This document shows, piece by piece, positions 25,495-36,938 of a stretch of 64,000 bases of DNA. The notes under the pieces were generated by a model. It was given only the letters and a program-made list of their open reading frames with translations. It did not search any database and was not told the DNA's origin. Source of the stretch: Rhopalosiphum padi (taxonomy: Eukaryota; Arthropoda; Insecta; Hemiptera; Aphididae); the NCBI RefSeq assembly GCF_020882245.1, contig NC_083598.1, forward strand, positions 73,041,714 through 73,105,713, read 5' to 3'. How positions within the stretch are numbered: the first letter of the stretch is position 1; every line of letters starts with the position of its first letter. Both the position numbers and the translations under genes were made by a program.

Positions 25495-25765
25495 TAGCCG
25501 TATATAGGTATCTGTAATAAGGCACCAATGCAATAACCAGATGTTCATTTTTATTTTTTTTTTTCAACCTATATGTTGTATACAACTTAAACTAAAAATT
25601 AAAACAATTAAAAAAAGGTAGTCAAGTGAGTCACTCAACTATACATTAGGTGTAAAGTATCAAGTGGATTACTGTTATGAGTATGTTAAATTTGAGTTCA
25701 ATGATACATTATTGTACACGAAAAATTATTCTGATCGGAAACAGTCCGTCTATCAGTTATATCAC
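25495..25765 (+). repeat. Dispersed repeat copy
   Basis: This matches the two parts of the copy at 5889-6615: TGTAATAAGGCACC and GCAATAACCA, then AGTGGATTACTGTTATGAG and a run ending in the TGATCGGAAAC... CCGTCTATCAG region. Its second half also resembles, inverted, the end of the larger repeats at 27480-27540 and 59820-59910. It is non-coding. Confidence 0.5.
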
Positions 25766-26198
25766 TAAGTATATTCGTTACCTATTCGACTGTCATTTAT
25801 TTTGCTCTTAGTATGTTACAATAGGTTGGTAGTCGGTATATTTTTTTATGAAAATATCGCATTTAATTGTTATAAATTTATAATATATATTTTTATTTTT
25901 TACCATAATATATCAACTTATATAACTATTAAATCCCGCAAAACAGATAAAATTGGTTCATAAAAAAATTAGATAGATAATACTTAAAATAAATCAAAAA
26001 TTTCATTGCGTATAGTAAAATTTTTAATAATATAACATAGGTATATAAAAGTTTTAAATCTCCATGAATAATGTTTTTTAATTATAACAAAATAATTAAC
26101 TTTGATATTTATCTATTGTTAAAATAAGTAATATTAATCTAAAATATCTATAAAAAATAATTGCCTTTGCATATTTGTCAGATTTTATGGTTCCAATA

Positions 26199-26320
26199 TA
26201 CAGAGTGTCCCACGGAGATCTGTCAAATTAAAAAATGAAATAACTTTTGTTCTAATTAATATTCTTATAAAATTTCTTTAAAATATAAGTCAGAGGGACA
26301 TGCGCTACATTTCTAGTATA
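26199..26320 (+). mobile_element. Orphan transposon end resembling the foldback element
   Basis: ATACAGAGTGTCCCACGGAG recalls the start of the foldback element at 16189 (CAGGGTGTCCCGTGAGG). No inverted partner was found before the next repeat begins. It is probably a truncated end. Confidence 0.3.
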
Positions 26321-26562
26321 CATTTTTTATTTTTAACACCAAAAATAAAAACTTAAAAATTGATTAAAAAAATTTCAAAAATATTCTAGACAATTTGTAA
26401 ATCTGATTAAAAAAAAAAAAATTAGATGGTAAAAACATTTATTTAAGTCCAGTGGCTGATTTTTTACAATTTTTTTAAATATCAATATTCTTGTTAGGTA
26501 AATTACGATCTAGTTTATGTAATAAACATTTTTAAATAATAGGTGCATGTTAAAATCTAACT

Positions 26563-27592
26563 ATTTTAGTTTCTGAACGGAGTGATGAATGTATTGATTC
26601 TACAAAGTTGTGTGTTTTTTTTATTTTTTATTTTTGTGTCTGTCATCACGTTTTGGAGTAGTAATAATACTTTGATTTTTGACTTCAGCACTTCTTTGAA
26701 AATGAAAATTCATCTAGTTGGTACTTTGGGGGGTCAACAGTAAAAAATTTCCAGTAGTTTTCAAAAGCGTCAGGAAAGACCTTGAAAAAATAAAGGAAAA
26801 TCGGGAATTTTTATACATAACCACTTTTCGACAAAATCGATTTTTTGATTTTGTTGTAACTCAAAAACGAATCATTGTAAATTTGCAAATACTTGAAATT
26901 TTCACCAAATGTTTATATTAGCGTTATCTAATTACGATTAAATTTTCAAAATATTTAGAATTTTTTTAAACTATTTATAAACCATTGAAATTTTCGATTT
27001 TTTTAAATGTTTTTTCTTGAAATGCCGATAAAAAAAATTTGGCTTTTCACAAAATCTTTAAAATTTAATACAAGGTTTATTATAAGTTGTGCTTATCGTA
27101 GTAAAAAAAAATCAAAAATCGTCAGTTACAATTTTTGTTTATAAGCATTTAAAGTTCAAATGTTTACGAAATATATCAAAATCTCGAAAATTTGCAAGGA
27201 ATTTTGAAGTTGAAAATTTATAAAACTTTTGTGATTTATACCTAAGGTTAAAAAACCCTATACAAGGTTATCCATAAGTTTTCCTTCAAGTAACTATAAA
27301 AAAAAAATTCTAGTGTCAATTAGCAAAATTTTTATGAGTGTATAAAATTTAATTTTTACGAAATCGCGTAAAATAACGATATATTACAAATTAAATATAG
27401 GTAATAAATAATAATATAATATATCTTACTAATTATCATTGGCTGACAAATCATCTCCGTTCAGAATCGTTTTTCGTATACAATGATACCTACCTGTCAT
27501 TGCATTCAAATTTAACACAACCATTATAGTGACCAGTGACTTACTCTCCATCTCTACTATACAGCAAAGGGATACCCACTTGCCCACTTTTT
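26563..27592 (-). repeat. Dispersed repeat, about 1 kb, inverted relative to 59765-60731
   Basis: Landmarks shared with the reverse complement of 59765-60731 run along the whole length: TTCTGAACGGAGTGAT, TTGACTTCAGCACTTC, TCATCTAGTTGGTACTTTG, GATTTTGTTGTAACTCAAAAAC, TTAATACAAGGTTTATT, ACCTAAGGTTAAAA, ATCATCTCCGTTCAGAATCG and CTCTCCATCTCTACTATACA. They occur in the same order and at similar spacing. No reading frame of note exists; it is a non-coding repeat, perhaps a non-autonomous element. Confidence 0.8.
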
Positions 27593-28010
27593 TATTTATT
27601 TACATTTAGAATTTTGACCTGGTGATAATTTTATTATCAAAATTTAGAAAAAAAAACCAAAAATATTTTTAAATCCATTATACCTATAAATAGTTTTAAA
27701 AAATTCATAGATAATCATAGATAATAGAAAATGATTCATGAAATTTATGGTTATTTGTTTTCAAGTTATCTAAAAAAACAAAATCAAATTTATTGAAAAT
27801 TTGATTAGCATAAAATTTCATATTTTTCCTGATTAAAAAGTAGATAATTAGATTTTTTAGTAGCTGGATCCAATTTCTTCCAGAAATCACCCCCAAAGTT
27901 GAATATCGTAGCATTTTTACTGTCTGAAAGTTGATGACAGAAAAAAAATTAAGAAACCCACTTCATTGTAAAATCAATTTATTCATCGCTCCGCTTAGAA
28001 TTTAAAAAAA
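27593..28010 (+). repeat. Adjacent partial repeat of the same family
   Basis: Its right end (GTTGATGACAG, later TTATTCATCGCTCCGCTTAGAAT) resembles 6870-7020 and 44430-44465. It abuts the 1-kb repeat and may be a second, overlapping or nested copy. Confidence 0.35.
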
Positions 28011-29534
28011 TGTCAAGTAGGTATCATTATGATTTACAGGTACTTATATATAGTCTTCCAACGTAGGGAATAAGTTCTTTAAACATATATACATTATAGG
28101 AAGTATTACGGGCTTTATTGCTTTAATATAAAATTTCATAACTATAGGTTATAACTAATAAGGCATATGAAAACGTACTTTTTAAAATTGGTTAACTAGT
28201 TATAGGTATTATACTTGATTTCAATTTGAATTCAATACATCAGGAGTGTCCAATCCACTGAGTGCACCTGTGCCCTAATTTTGGGAGCTGCAAATTTATG
28301 ATGCTAATTCTAAGCGAGCCATGCACAATGTATAGGGCAATGGCCAAGGAGATATATACCTCCCACCATAAAAAATAAAATCCTGTAGATTCGTTACAAT
28401 AAATCATCGGTAGAGCGCGCCAGAGCAAATGTCAATATAACGTTAAACGCAGAAAGTTGTGCATATACATTATTCAGCTATTGAATTACCCAGACGCGTA
28501 AACACTGGGGTCTGGGGGTTTAGGGTTAAACCGAGGAAAAAATTGTTTTATTATGTTGCGGCACAATTTGTATTGCTAAATTTTGTAAGCCCCCAGAAAT
28601 TTGTCTTTGTATACCTGTATTTGATCAATTAGTTACGTCCTAAAGCATATACCTACTTAAATGGCTAAATGGGATGTTGTTTAGATAACAAAAATCATAC
28701 TGAAATAATTCAGTTAAAAGTTACATACATATACGAGATTGAGCAGGTATATGAACTTATGTAATATCCTATCAATTATCATAATAAAAATAATTGTTTT
28801 ATGCTTTAATTGTATGTGATCTATTTATGAGAAAAAGGATGAACTATAGAGCAAAACAACTACAATTTAATTGTCCTAAAATAACCATCCTACTAATATA
28901 TAAGTATTTAAAAGATTACATCATTTATTATTAATTAATTCTAGTTAAAAACTTGTGGATTAAGGTAAAATTAATTTACAATATGCATTCTTAACTTATA
29001 GTACTACTTAGTTTACCATAGCAAAAGTATAATGTAATCTTGTAAAAAAATAATAATTTTAAAGTAACTTAATGTATTATAATGTTTAAATATATTATGT
29101 TACTTTAATAGTTCCTAATCACATTATAACAAACATTTGTATTACCCATTTATTTCTAATCAACTATGACGATAGTGTATAAATAACGTATGAATTAATA
29201 AATTGTTTGTAGGATTCTGGTTTATACTCTATTTAAAATAAGAATGCATTTGTGCTGAAACTAGTTTTATTTTATGAGCAATGCTGGATCATTATCTCGC
29301 CAGAGTCAAATATCTGTATATTTGTAGTGTAGTAAAGCCACACCTCTTAGCACAATTAGTATTATTTCATTTAATTAGTAATACCATATCTTGTTTGATT
29401 TACAACTTTATAAACTAAATAGAGTTAACAATCCTAAGAAGATCTAATAAATTTGGAAAAATATTGGATAATATTAGATAAAAAGCTTTTATAGAGTTTT
29501 TAATATTTTATTGAATAAATTGCAACAAAACGGT
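28011..29534. other. Intergenic / 3' flank of RpL5
   Basis: No gene was recognised. A hAT-like single end, CAGGAGTGTCCAATCC, occurs at about 28242-28257. The stretch 28240-28620 is somewhat GC-richer and may be a degraded element. The last 60 bases should be the RpL5 3' UTR. Confidence 0.45.
29507..29512 (-). terminator. Poly(A) signal of RpL5
   Basis: AATAAA on the minus strand, 23 bases after the stop codon. This fits the very short 3' UTRs usual for ribosomal protein genes. Confidence 0.65.
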
Positions 29535-32436
29535 TTAGGATTCCATCTCTTCGCCTTGTAACTCTTTAAGATACGCAGCTTTGGCTTCCACAACACGCTG
29601 TTTGCGTTCTGCATTGGTCAATTTCTTGGCATTCCAGCGTTTCGGCTCTTTACCAACATCTTTCTTAGGTTTACGATCTCGTTTCGGGTCACTTCTTATA
29701 TTTTCATGTGCTTTCTTGTACATGTTTTCCAACTAAAAATAATAAAGTGTGTAAATTAGTAGAATTTTATACCTTATGTAGTAAAAATTGTTTTAATTCA
29801 TCAAAAATACTTATTGTTAAACGTAATATTTACATACTCAGATCTTTTTTTTTATAAAAATCTAAGTTGTACTTTATATCAAGTGGATTGATAGTATTCA
29901 TCAATTTTTGATATGATAAATTAACTTTAAATACTTAAATTGTCGAAAATATAAAATATTTACCGAAGGGTAAAAAACTAAGGTTTGAAATTAATACAAG
30001 TAATATATACCAGCGGTTCCTAAACTGTGTACCGCGAGCACTTTCTATGGGCACAGTGGTCTACATAAATTGGTTATCAATGAGTATTTTTTTTTGTTCT
30101 GTCTTTCGTGTTATTCACAGCAGGACACCATGGCTAAATTGGGTCCAAAAAAAGGCACCACGGAAAAAAGTTTGGGAACTGCTGATATAAACACATTTAA
30201 TGGCTTTTGACATATCTCTCAAGCTATAAATAAGTGTGGTTAATACATATACTTTAGATACGTTTATGTGTTAGATATTTAATACCCATCATTTAGTAGC
30301 AATTTCTAAATATTGATTAAAAATCTATTAGTGGTAAAAAAAGGTAGACGTTTCTTAAGTTTAAATTTAAAATGGGATATTCTAAAACATAATATTATGA
30401 ATAGAGATTAGAGATCAAAGGAACCAATTATTAATGTTTTAACAAGTTGCATATTCACGACTTTAGTATTCCAGTGATATCTCAAGCTTGTTAAAAATAA
30501 ACATAACTTAACACAGGTTTAACTTGTAAAAATAGTTATTTTAAATTGTAATATTAATATTCAATAAAAAAAAAAATTAAATCCAGTAGTCCAATGATTC
30601 AAATTATTATAGGTAAGTGTAGAAAGTATTTATATTAAAGTCTGTATGTATATGTGAATACATTATTGTATTAATGTCATCATCTAAATTTGAATAAAAT
30701 AATTACAATACTTAATGGCTAACCAGAAGTTGCAATATTTCAATAAAACGCCATTAATAAAGTGTGAACTTCATAAAATAACAAATGTAGGTTGTCGGGA
30801 CTCAACATTTTAAAGGTTGATATAAAAGTAAATACTAGATAATACTATCATTTTTAATATGATAAAAACCTTGTATTAGTTTTAATACGTTGACTGCCAT
30901 GGACATTTTTCAGTGTCATTATAAATTTGTACTCAGATGTATACATTACTATTGAGTTTGAAAAAAAATGTTAAAATTATGTGTATTACATTAAAAAATT
31001 GCAATTATTCTCGGTATGCCACAGCGTATTTTCTAGATCATTATTGTAACGCCATGGAAAAGTTAATATAAATCTAAATTAATTTACAGCAGCCTGCGGC
31101 CATATGGCCTCCTATAAATGATATGGTGCGGCAGCCAGTGGTCTAAAAATTAACAATAACTAATCATATTTATACAGACGCTGGCGGCTGCATGTTAGTC
31201 AAACGTGTTAAATACAAATTCAAGACCATACCACAAACTTTCTGTGGCATGAAATAATCTTCTGATTCTATAACCACCAATAAATATTGTTTATTTTTAT
31301 GTATATATCTTATTTTATTTTTGACGAATTTGAATTAATATTAAATAATAAAATAACTTACATCATCGGCCACGATTCCTAATTTAATATATTGAGAAAA
31401 CTGTCGATTGTAGGCATCTTCATCCTCTTCCTCCAACTTCTTCATATATTCAGCCACATGTAAGCCTAATATGTGCTTACGGTGTGTTTCTGCACTGTAT
31501 TCCTTGGCTTCAGCATCATAGCCAGGGAATCGCTTAACACTATATATATAAAAAATACAGGGTTAATAAATTATCAAAATCCATCCAATTTTTATTTACC
31601 TGTGAGGAATGTTGAATCCTCCGTCAACTGCTCCTTTCATGGCTCCGAATACTCTAGCACCAGTGCTGGTTTTCATCAAACCAACATCTAGATTACAACG
31701 GAAAGCATTTGGACCTTCATCTGCAGGTTCCACGTAGTATTCTTCACCATTAGCCTCTTTCAAGCCTTCGTATAAACGGTCCAATCCAAGTTTTTTCAAT
31801 AACTAAATAAAGACACACGGAATTAAAACAGGACATTACAAACGCAAAAATAAAATTAAATAACTTACTCTTCGGGCAACCAAAAGTCCAGTGCAGTAAG
31901 CAGCAGCATAATTGGTCAAACCTACTTTAACACCATATTTAGGTAATTCATGGCTGTAGGCAGCGCAGACAATTTTGTCTCCTTCAATGCGAGAGTGTGC
32001 AACCTAAGTATTCATAGAAAATTTACTGAAAAAATCTGTCAAGTCATTGAATAAAATTTAAAACGAACCTGGCATGTGATGTCTCGGTTGGAGAAACGAA
32101 CAATTAAACGGTACTTGGGAGTGTCGTATTTGTTCTTGTCTTGAACGATCAAACGTTTGCGCGCATAGTAGTCGGTTTTACCTTCACGACGCCTCTTGAA
32201 TTTGACTTGATACCGTTTGAAATATTGTTTGTTCTTCACTACTTTAACGAAACCCTGAAAGTTAGAACGACATAATTAACGTATATAATTGATCGTCGGT
32301 TATAAAAAAATGGTTTTTAGGTAAACAGAGTGGTTGGCAATTTTATCCGGTTGAATCCGCGAAAGTATAAAAGGGAAACTTTAGAACTAATTGAAACTAA
32401 TATATTTACTTATAATTTATTTCGATTACTTACCAT
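29535..32436 (-). CDS. RpL5: 60S ribosomal protein L5 (uL18), 6 exons
   Basis: The exons are 32436-32434 (just the ATG), 32254-32069, 32003-31869, 31802-31600, 31539-31362 and 29732-29535. All joins are in phase at GT-AG sites and give 300 residues, against about 297-299 in human and fly. The protein binds 5S rRNA and is carried with RpL11 into the central protuberance of the large subunit. Recognisable stretches are GFVKVVKNKQYFKRYQVKFK at 2-21, the FSNRDITCQVAHSRIEGD junction, GLTNYAAAYCTGLLVARR, IPHSVKRFPGYD, and a lysine- and arginine-rich C-terminus. The four introns between the ATG exon and exon 5 are short (60-173 bases), while the last is about 1.6 kb and holds two MITEs. No frameshift or stop is present. 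The gene appears intact and functional. Confidence 0.97.
30011..30184. mobile_element. hAT-type MITE in the last RpL5 intron
   Basis: The left end CAGCGGTTCCTAAACT pairs with the right end, which reads CAGCAGTTCCCAAACT in reverse complement. The flanking 8 bases are ATATATAC and ATATAAAC (7 of 8 identical), the target-duplication length of hAT elements. The 174-base element encodes nothing and must have been mobilised in trans. Confidence 0.8.
30886..31207. mobile_element. piggyBac-like MITE in the last RpL5 intron
   Basis: The element is flanked by TTAA on both sides (30882-30885 and 31208-31211). The ends TACGTTGACTGCCATG and, inverted from the right, CACGTTTGACTAACATG form imperfect terminal repeats. 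TTAA target duplication is the signature of piggyBac elements. At about 322 bases it has no coding capacity. TTAA is frequent here, so the assignment rests on the ends and the target site together. Confidence 0.65.
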
Positions 32437-33700
32437 TGTTAATACGAAAAATCACAAACGAACGACGTAAACCTAAAGAATACGCCGTGCAAAAGTAATG
32501 ATTTTTCAAGAGAAGTACTAAGACTCAAAAAGAGACAACAATCCAAGAAGGAGATAACATAACCTAAAATTGGCAGTACACGATCATGGAAGAAATCACT
32601 TTAAACATTTCACGTGTCGTGAACATAGTTACGGTTTCTATTCCATGATTAACTTTAGTTTTACTTTTTGAATTTGAAAAAAAAATTATTTTATTATCAG
32701 ATCAGAGTAATCTGTCATTTTTCTGTGGATGAAGTTTGATGTGTTACGACTTACGAGTGATTTGTTTCATTTATTCATACTATTTTGTCATTGTCCAAGT
32801 AATGAAGTTATCACACCGGACGGTGGACAGGAGTAATCATCACAGTTATATAAAATAAGTTGTTTTATCTTTTACATCAAGGCTTATAGATAATAAATAT
32901 AATAATCTATAAACCTTGGTTTTATTTTTATATGTCCCTATGGGGGATATTAATCATTTTAATTATGCCACCTGTCCTGTGGCAAGTGACAAGTGTTGAA
33001 GTGTGCACTATGCACAACTGCAGTCAGATGGAAAACGCTAGCATATTGCATACTTAGGTCTATGTCTATGCTGCATGCACAGATAAATTTGGGTTTATTA
33101 GTCTGTGTCAAAGACCGTGGTCTGTGTCGTCTAGAGACGCGCTTTTTATCAGCACTTTCCTTATCGGAATTACGCTATCACGGATCGAGAGCAAAATTCT
33201 TGAACCAATCATTGCACTTCAAAATCAGTTGTTTCTTATCAATCACGATTTAAGATTTAAATCGTGTTATCAACCAGTAATGTTATGAATACGTAAATAA
33301 TAAACTATTATCCGTTGTCAATCGGAATCATCGCGGAATCATCAACATTCATCATACCTGTACTATATGCACAGAACAATAAACAGTATACAAAAAAAAT
33401 ATATATATCTTTACATTATATATCAATACATCATTATTGATTTAAATAAATTTAATTGGGTTGTGATAGCCGATTACTGGATAACGACATGAAATACAAT
33501 ACGCTTGTTTAATTCATATTAATACTTTTTAGTTTTTAGTAATTGTTGATACGTTAAATTCATAATTTTAATTTGGCGGATTATACGCGGAATTCGCTTA
33601 TCCGTAGGTGCCCTGCCACCCTATTCGGCGGATAATCGAGAGTACAAATCCTTTATTTTCCAAACATTGATACCTCTTATAAAACAAATTAACATAGTAT
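32437..33700. other. RpL5 upstream region
   Basis: The near part holds the RpL5 5' UTR and promoter. The moderately GC-rich stretch 32930-33260 contains an 86-codon plus-strand frame at 32993-33253 that starts at a TTG and has no family resemblance. I do not call it a gene. Confidence 0.45.
32527..32534 (-). promoter_or_regulatory. Candidate TCT (polypyrimidine) initiator of RpL5
   Basis: CTCTTTTT on the minus strand fits the YYCTTTYY initiator consensus used by insect ribosomal protein genes. It would place the transcription start near 32532 and give a 5' UTR of about 96 bases before the ATG. This is inference from consensus and position. Confidence 0.35.
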
Positions 33701-36399
33701 CACAACACGGCAGTGATTATGCGTGTATCGGGCATCGGCACTCGTCGCTCCGCTCCGCAAATCGAAAACATCCCTCGACTTGCTATGCAAAACCACCTTA
33801 TGTAGGACATAGGGTAAAAACTAAAATATGTATTAATAATAATTAATTTTAATACGAAAACGAAGAAAAGCAAAGTATACAGCGTTACGATAAGAAACAA
33901 CTGATTTTGAAGCTCAATGATTGATTCATGAATTTTGCTCTCTATCCTCTACACGGAAGTTAGTTTATCACACAAGAATATTTATGCATATCAGTTATCA
34001 CAGAATCATTGATGGTCGAATCATTCAATCATGACATGATGCATACCTAACGAATTTAACATGGAATTAAATTAATTATAAGATCTTATTATGATTAATT
34101 TTATAATTTTTTGGTAAATATTAAAACAATTTGAATAATATAAAAACAATTATACATAATTAGTTATTAATTACACAAACTCAATAGACAGTAGTATAGT
34201 ATAGACGTAAAGTACAATGTTCATGTTTTAATGAAAGTGTTTTGGATTTTTAATGTGTATTTCAATAAAATTTATTATAAAATTCTGAATTTAATTATTT
34301 GAATGATAATGAGGAGTTGGTAAGTTCGATATGTCGTGTCCCACATCGAAGATTGATATTTACAACTAAAAGTAAGGGGAAATGTAAGTTTAAGATAACT
34401 AAATCTTGTAAAATAAGTAAAAAGTAATCAGCAATGCCTAGGCATTATATTATATATTTTTCATGAATTTTTGGTCATTACTGCTCTTTTTTTTTACAAG
34501 ACAGGGTTGTACAGTAATCAAATTATTGCAAACTTTGCTTTTGACACAAAAATTAAAATAGATTTTTCCCATCTCTACTACTATTCAAGAAAAGGTTGTT
34601 GGGTAAGGTACGCTTTAATATATATTTTTGGTTTTTTTCTGAAATATGTTCTTAGATGGAGTTGAATATACCTTAATATGTAGATATTATTGTATTAATA
34701 CTAATAAATTATACTTGAGGATCTTTAAATTGTACTTTATCTGAGATAACTGTTCTTTTAGGTTATACATTTATTTAATATATTTTAATATATTATTATT
34801 GTAATTGTTATTGACACATTCAACCAATAATAGTGATGGCCAGGGTAAATAAATACTAACTTATGCTAATCTTATACAGGTTTTAAATTTTAATAGTATT
34901 TTATAATATATTCATACAAGTAATGTGCAAGTATTCTAATATATAATTTTAATTACCTATATGTGATATTTATCTTAATTTTTAGAATAACTTTTTCAAT
35001 CAAATTCAATTGCCTAATTAACATATTTGATATGAATAATATTAAGTAGCTAAACTGTATAGGAATTAAAAAATAATATATATATATATAAACTAAAATA
35101 AATATGTATTTTAAATATAGGTAATACAAATATTATTTTTGTGGTGGCTTGAATAGTTGAGTTTTCTAACTCTAGGAGTAAGCTTCATAAGCTACTCACC
35201 CACCAACTAAATAAAATGTTTTTAGTACTTTTTTTTTGAGTTACATTTTTTATGTACTTTTAAACTTAATTTTAGATAAACCTATTTTAACTTTAATGAC
35301 TAACCTTCTGTTATGATAAATCTGATAACTTTAAAAAAAATATGAATGATATTGATTAATTAATATTTAATATGTTATCAGTGGCATGCCACGTGCCCAA
35401 GAATTTTCTATGGTGGAAGAGAATTTATATAATACATGTAAATGAATTGTGGTGATCCAAAGACATATAATTAGGGGCTTTATGGCTTTGGGTTAATAAT
35501 TTATAAGCAATAACTTATTACTAAAATTATTTTATCGGATGCAATTCACTAAACCCGATTTATTTATGTCATAAAGAGTGCCGTAAAGCGGAGGTTTCTC
35601 AAGTGAATTTGTTCCTTGTCATTTAAATATTATACACATAAAAATAGTTATGATAACAAAAATTCATATAATAAGTATTTACAGATTTTTTTTTAAAAAG
35701 GCAATCAAATGAATATTCTGTTGTGCATGGGTCACTGTAGTTTTTGCATCAGCAACGACAGCAATATTATTTTCCAGTCCTTTATTCTCTGCAACTATTG
35801 TCATTGACTGATAGGAAAGTATAAGCGGATTTCATTTTTCTTTCTAATTTACTCTCAGGTACAATTGACTCTCCAAATCTCCTTTCTTGTAACTCTTTCA
35901 AAATTCTTACATTGGCCATATGTAATATCTAATAACAGTAATAATTATCGGTTTTATATTCTTTCTTGTAACACAAGGTAATACAAGCTACCTATATTAC
36001 TAATAAGTCACTTGTAAGAATTATGAGAATTGTTAATAGTCAATACTGAACCGTCTCACTTTTCTAATTAACTTACTATAGATTTTATTATACATACTTT
36101 AACTTTATGTTATCTTTTTTGTTCATTATAATTTTTTTTTTATTTTGTTTTTATTGTAGGTATCTTTTAATTGTATTTTAATATTTTAATTGTTAAATGT
36201 TTCTTGTAATGTAACCATTACCATTGGGATACCAGCCTGTACTTTTAATAAATAAACATAGTTCAATATATGCTGTGAAAGCATTTTTAGTTCCTTGGTC
36301 AAAAAGCTTGAAAATTATTTAACACTAGGTTCTCTATGTGCTTTTTTTTTATATCAGTTAGTTAAAAAGAAATAATTCAAAAATACAGTCATAATTTTC
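33701..36399. other. AT-rich intergenic region
   Basis: No gene was recognised. Apart from a CG-richer patch near 33700-33780 and a hAT-like terminus at 35379, it is AT-rich spacer. Confidence 0.45.
35379..35460 (+). mobile_element. Partial hAT-like element
   Basis: CAGTGGCATGCCACGTGCCC, then AAGAATTTTC and, further in, AATTGTGGTGAT, resembles the left part of the element at 37990 (GTGGCGTGCTCAGGAATTTTC, then GATTGTGGTGATAA). No right end was found. Confidence 0.4.
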
Positions 36400-36549
36400 C
36401 AGTGGCATATATAGATTTTGATTTTTTTGGGGAGGGGGGGGCGATTATATATATTATGTGGTTTTTTTTTGGTAAAAGAGGTAGGAGACACACTATTTTA
36501 AATAGTTTATCGTGGGGGTGGGGAGTTACCCCTCATAAATACGCCACTG
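36400..36549. mobile_element. hAT-type MITE with perfect 8-bp target duplication
   Basis: CAGTGGCATATATAG at the left and CAGTGGCGTATTTAT (reverse complement of the right end) are terminal inverted repeats of a 150-base element. TAATTTTC occurs directly on both sides (36392-36399 and 36550-36557), an exact 8-bp duplication. It has a G-rich and C-rich interior and no coding capacity. The perfect duplication suggests a fairly recent insertion. Confidence 0.9.
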
Positions 36550-36610
36550 TAATTTTCACATGAAATAAATTAATTTTACAATACTATTTTGGAATAGGTA
36601 CTGTTTGGTA

Positions 36611-36938
36611 CTACAATGATTTACGTTTTCGATTAATAGTCGCTTCAGGCCTCCTCACCACAAAATTTGGTGTCAAAGGTATGTCTCTTGTAAATGGCCG
36701 GCTGTACATGACATACCTTGCCACGGTTTTAGTTTCAGCCGCGTTGAGGTGGACGGTGCCGTTCACCTCGAGTTCACACACCGTCTCTCTGTCATCAGGA
36801 AATATGATGCTTTTTGTAGTGCGACCATTGACATCCATGGTTGTGCGAGTTCGGTCTGTTCGGCTTCATAAAAACCAACTCGACCACCGGTTCGTTGTCG
36901 TTGGTGGCCCCAGACGTCGTCCTCATGATACTCGGCAT
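36611..36938 (-). pseudogene. GC-rich coding-like patch of unknown family, apparently frameshifted
   Basis: A 75-codon frame on the minus strand runs from an ATG at 36838 to a TAG at 36611. Upstream, a second frame starts at an ATG at 36938 (beginning MPSIMRTTSGATND) and would read into it only after a frameshift near 36840-36870. The base composition is far richer in GC than the surroundings, and the residue mix (VELVFMKP, FPDDRETVCELEVNGT, ARYVMYSRPF, PNFVVRRPEA) looks like real protein. I do not recognise the family. It could be a decayed single-exon gene or retrocopy, an internal exon of an unknown gene, or a chance GC-rich patch. It lies just beside the hAT MITE at 36400-36549. Confidence 0.35.

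Noticed and set aside
29836..29910. C/D-box snoRNA-like boxes in the last RpL5 intron
   Set aside because: The C box is preceded by T rather than a purine, and no terminal stem flanks the boxes at the right spacing; kept only as a low-interest idea.
32993..33253. 86-codon plus-strand open frame upstream of RpL5
   Set aside because: Starts at a TTG, has no recognisable motif and no splice or regulatory context; not enough to call a gene.
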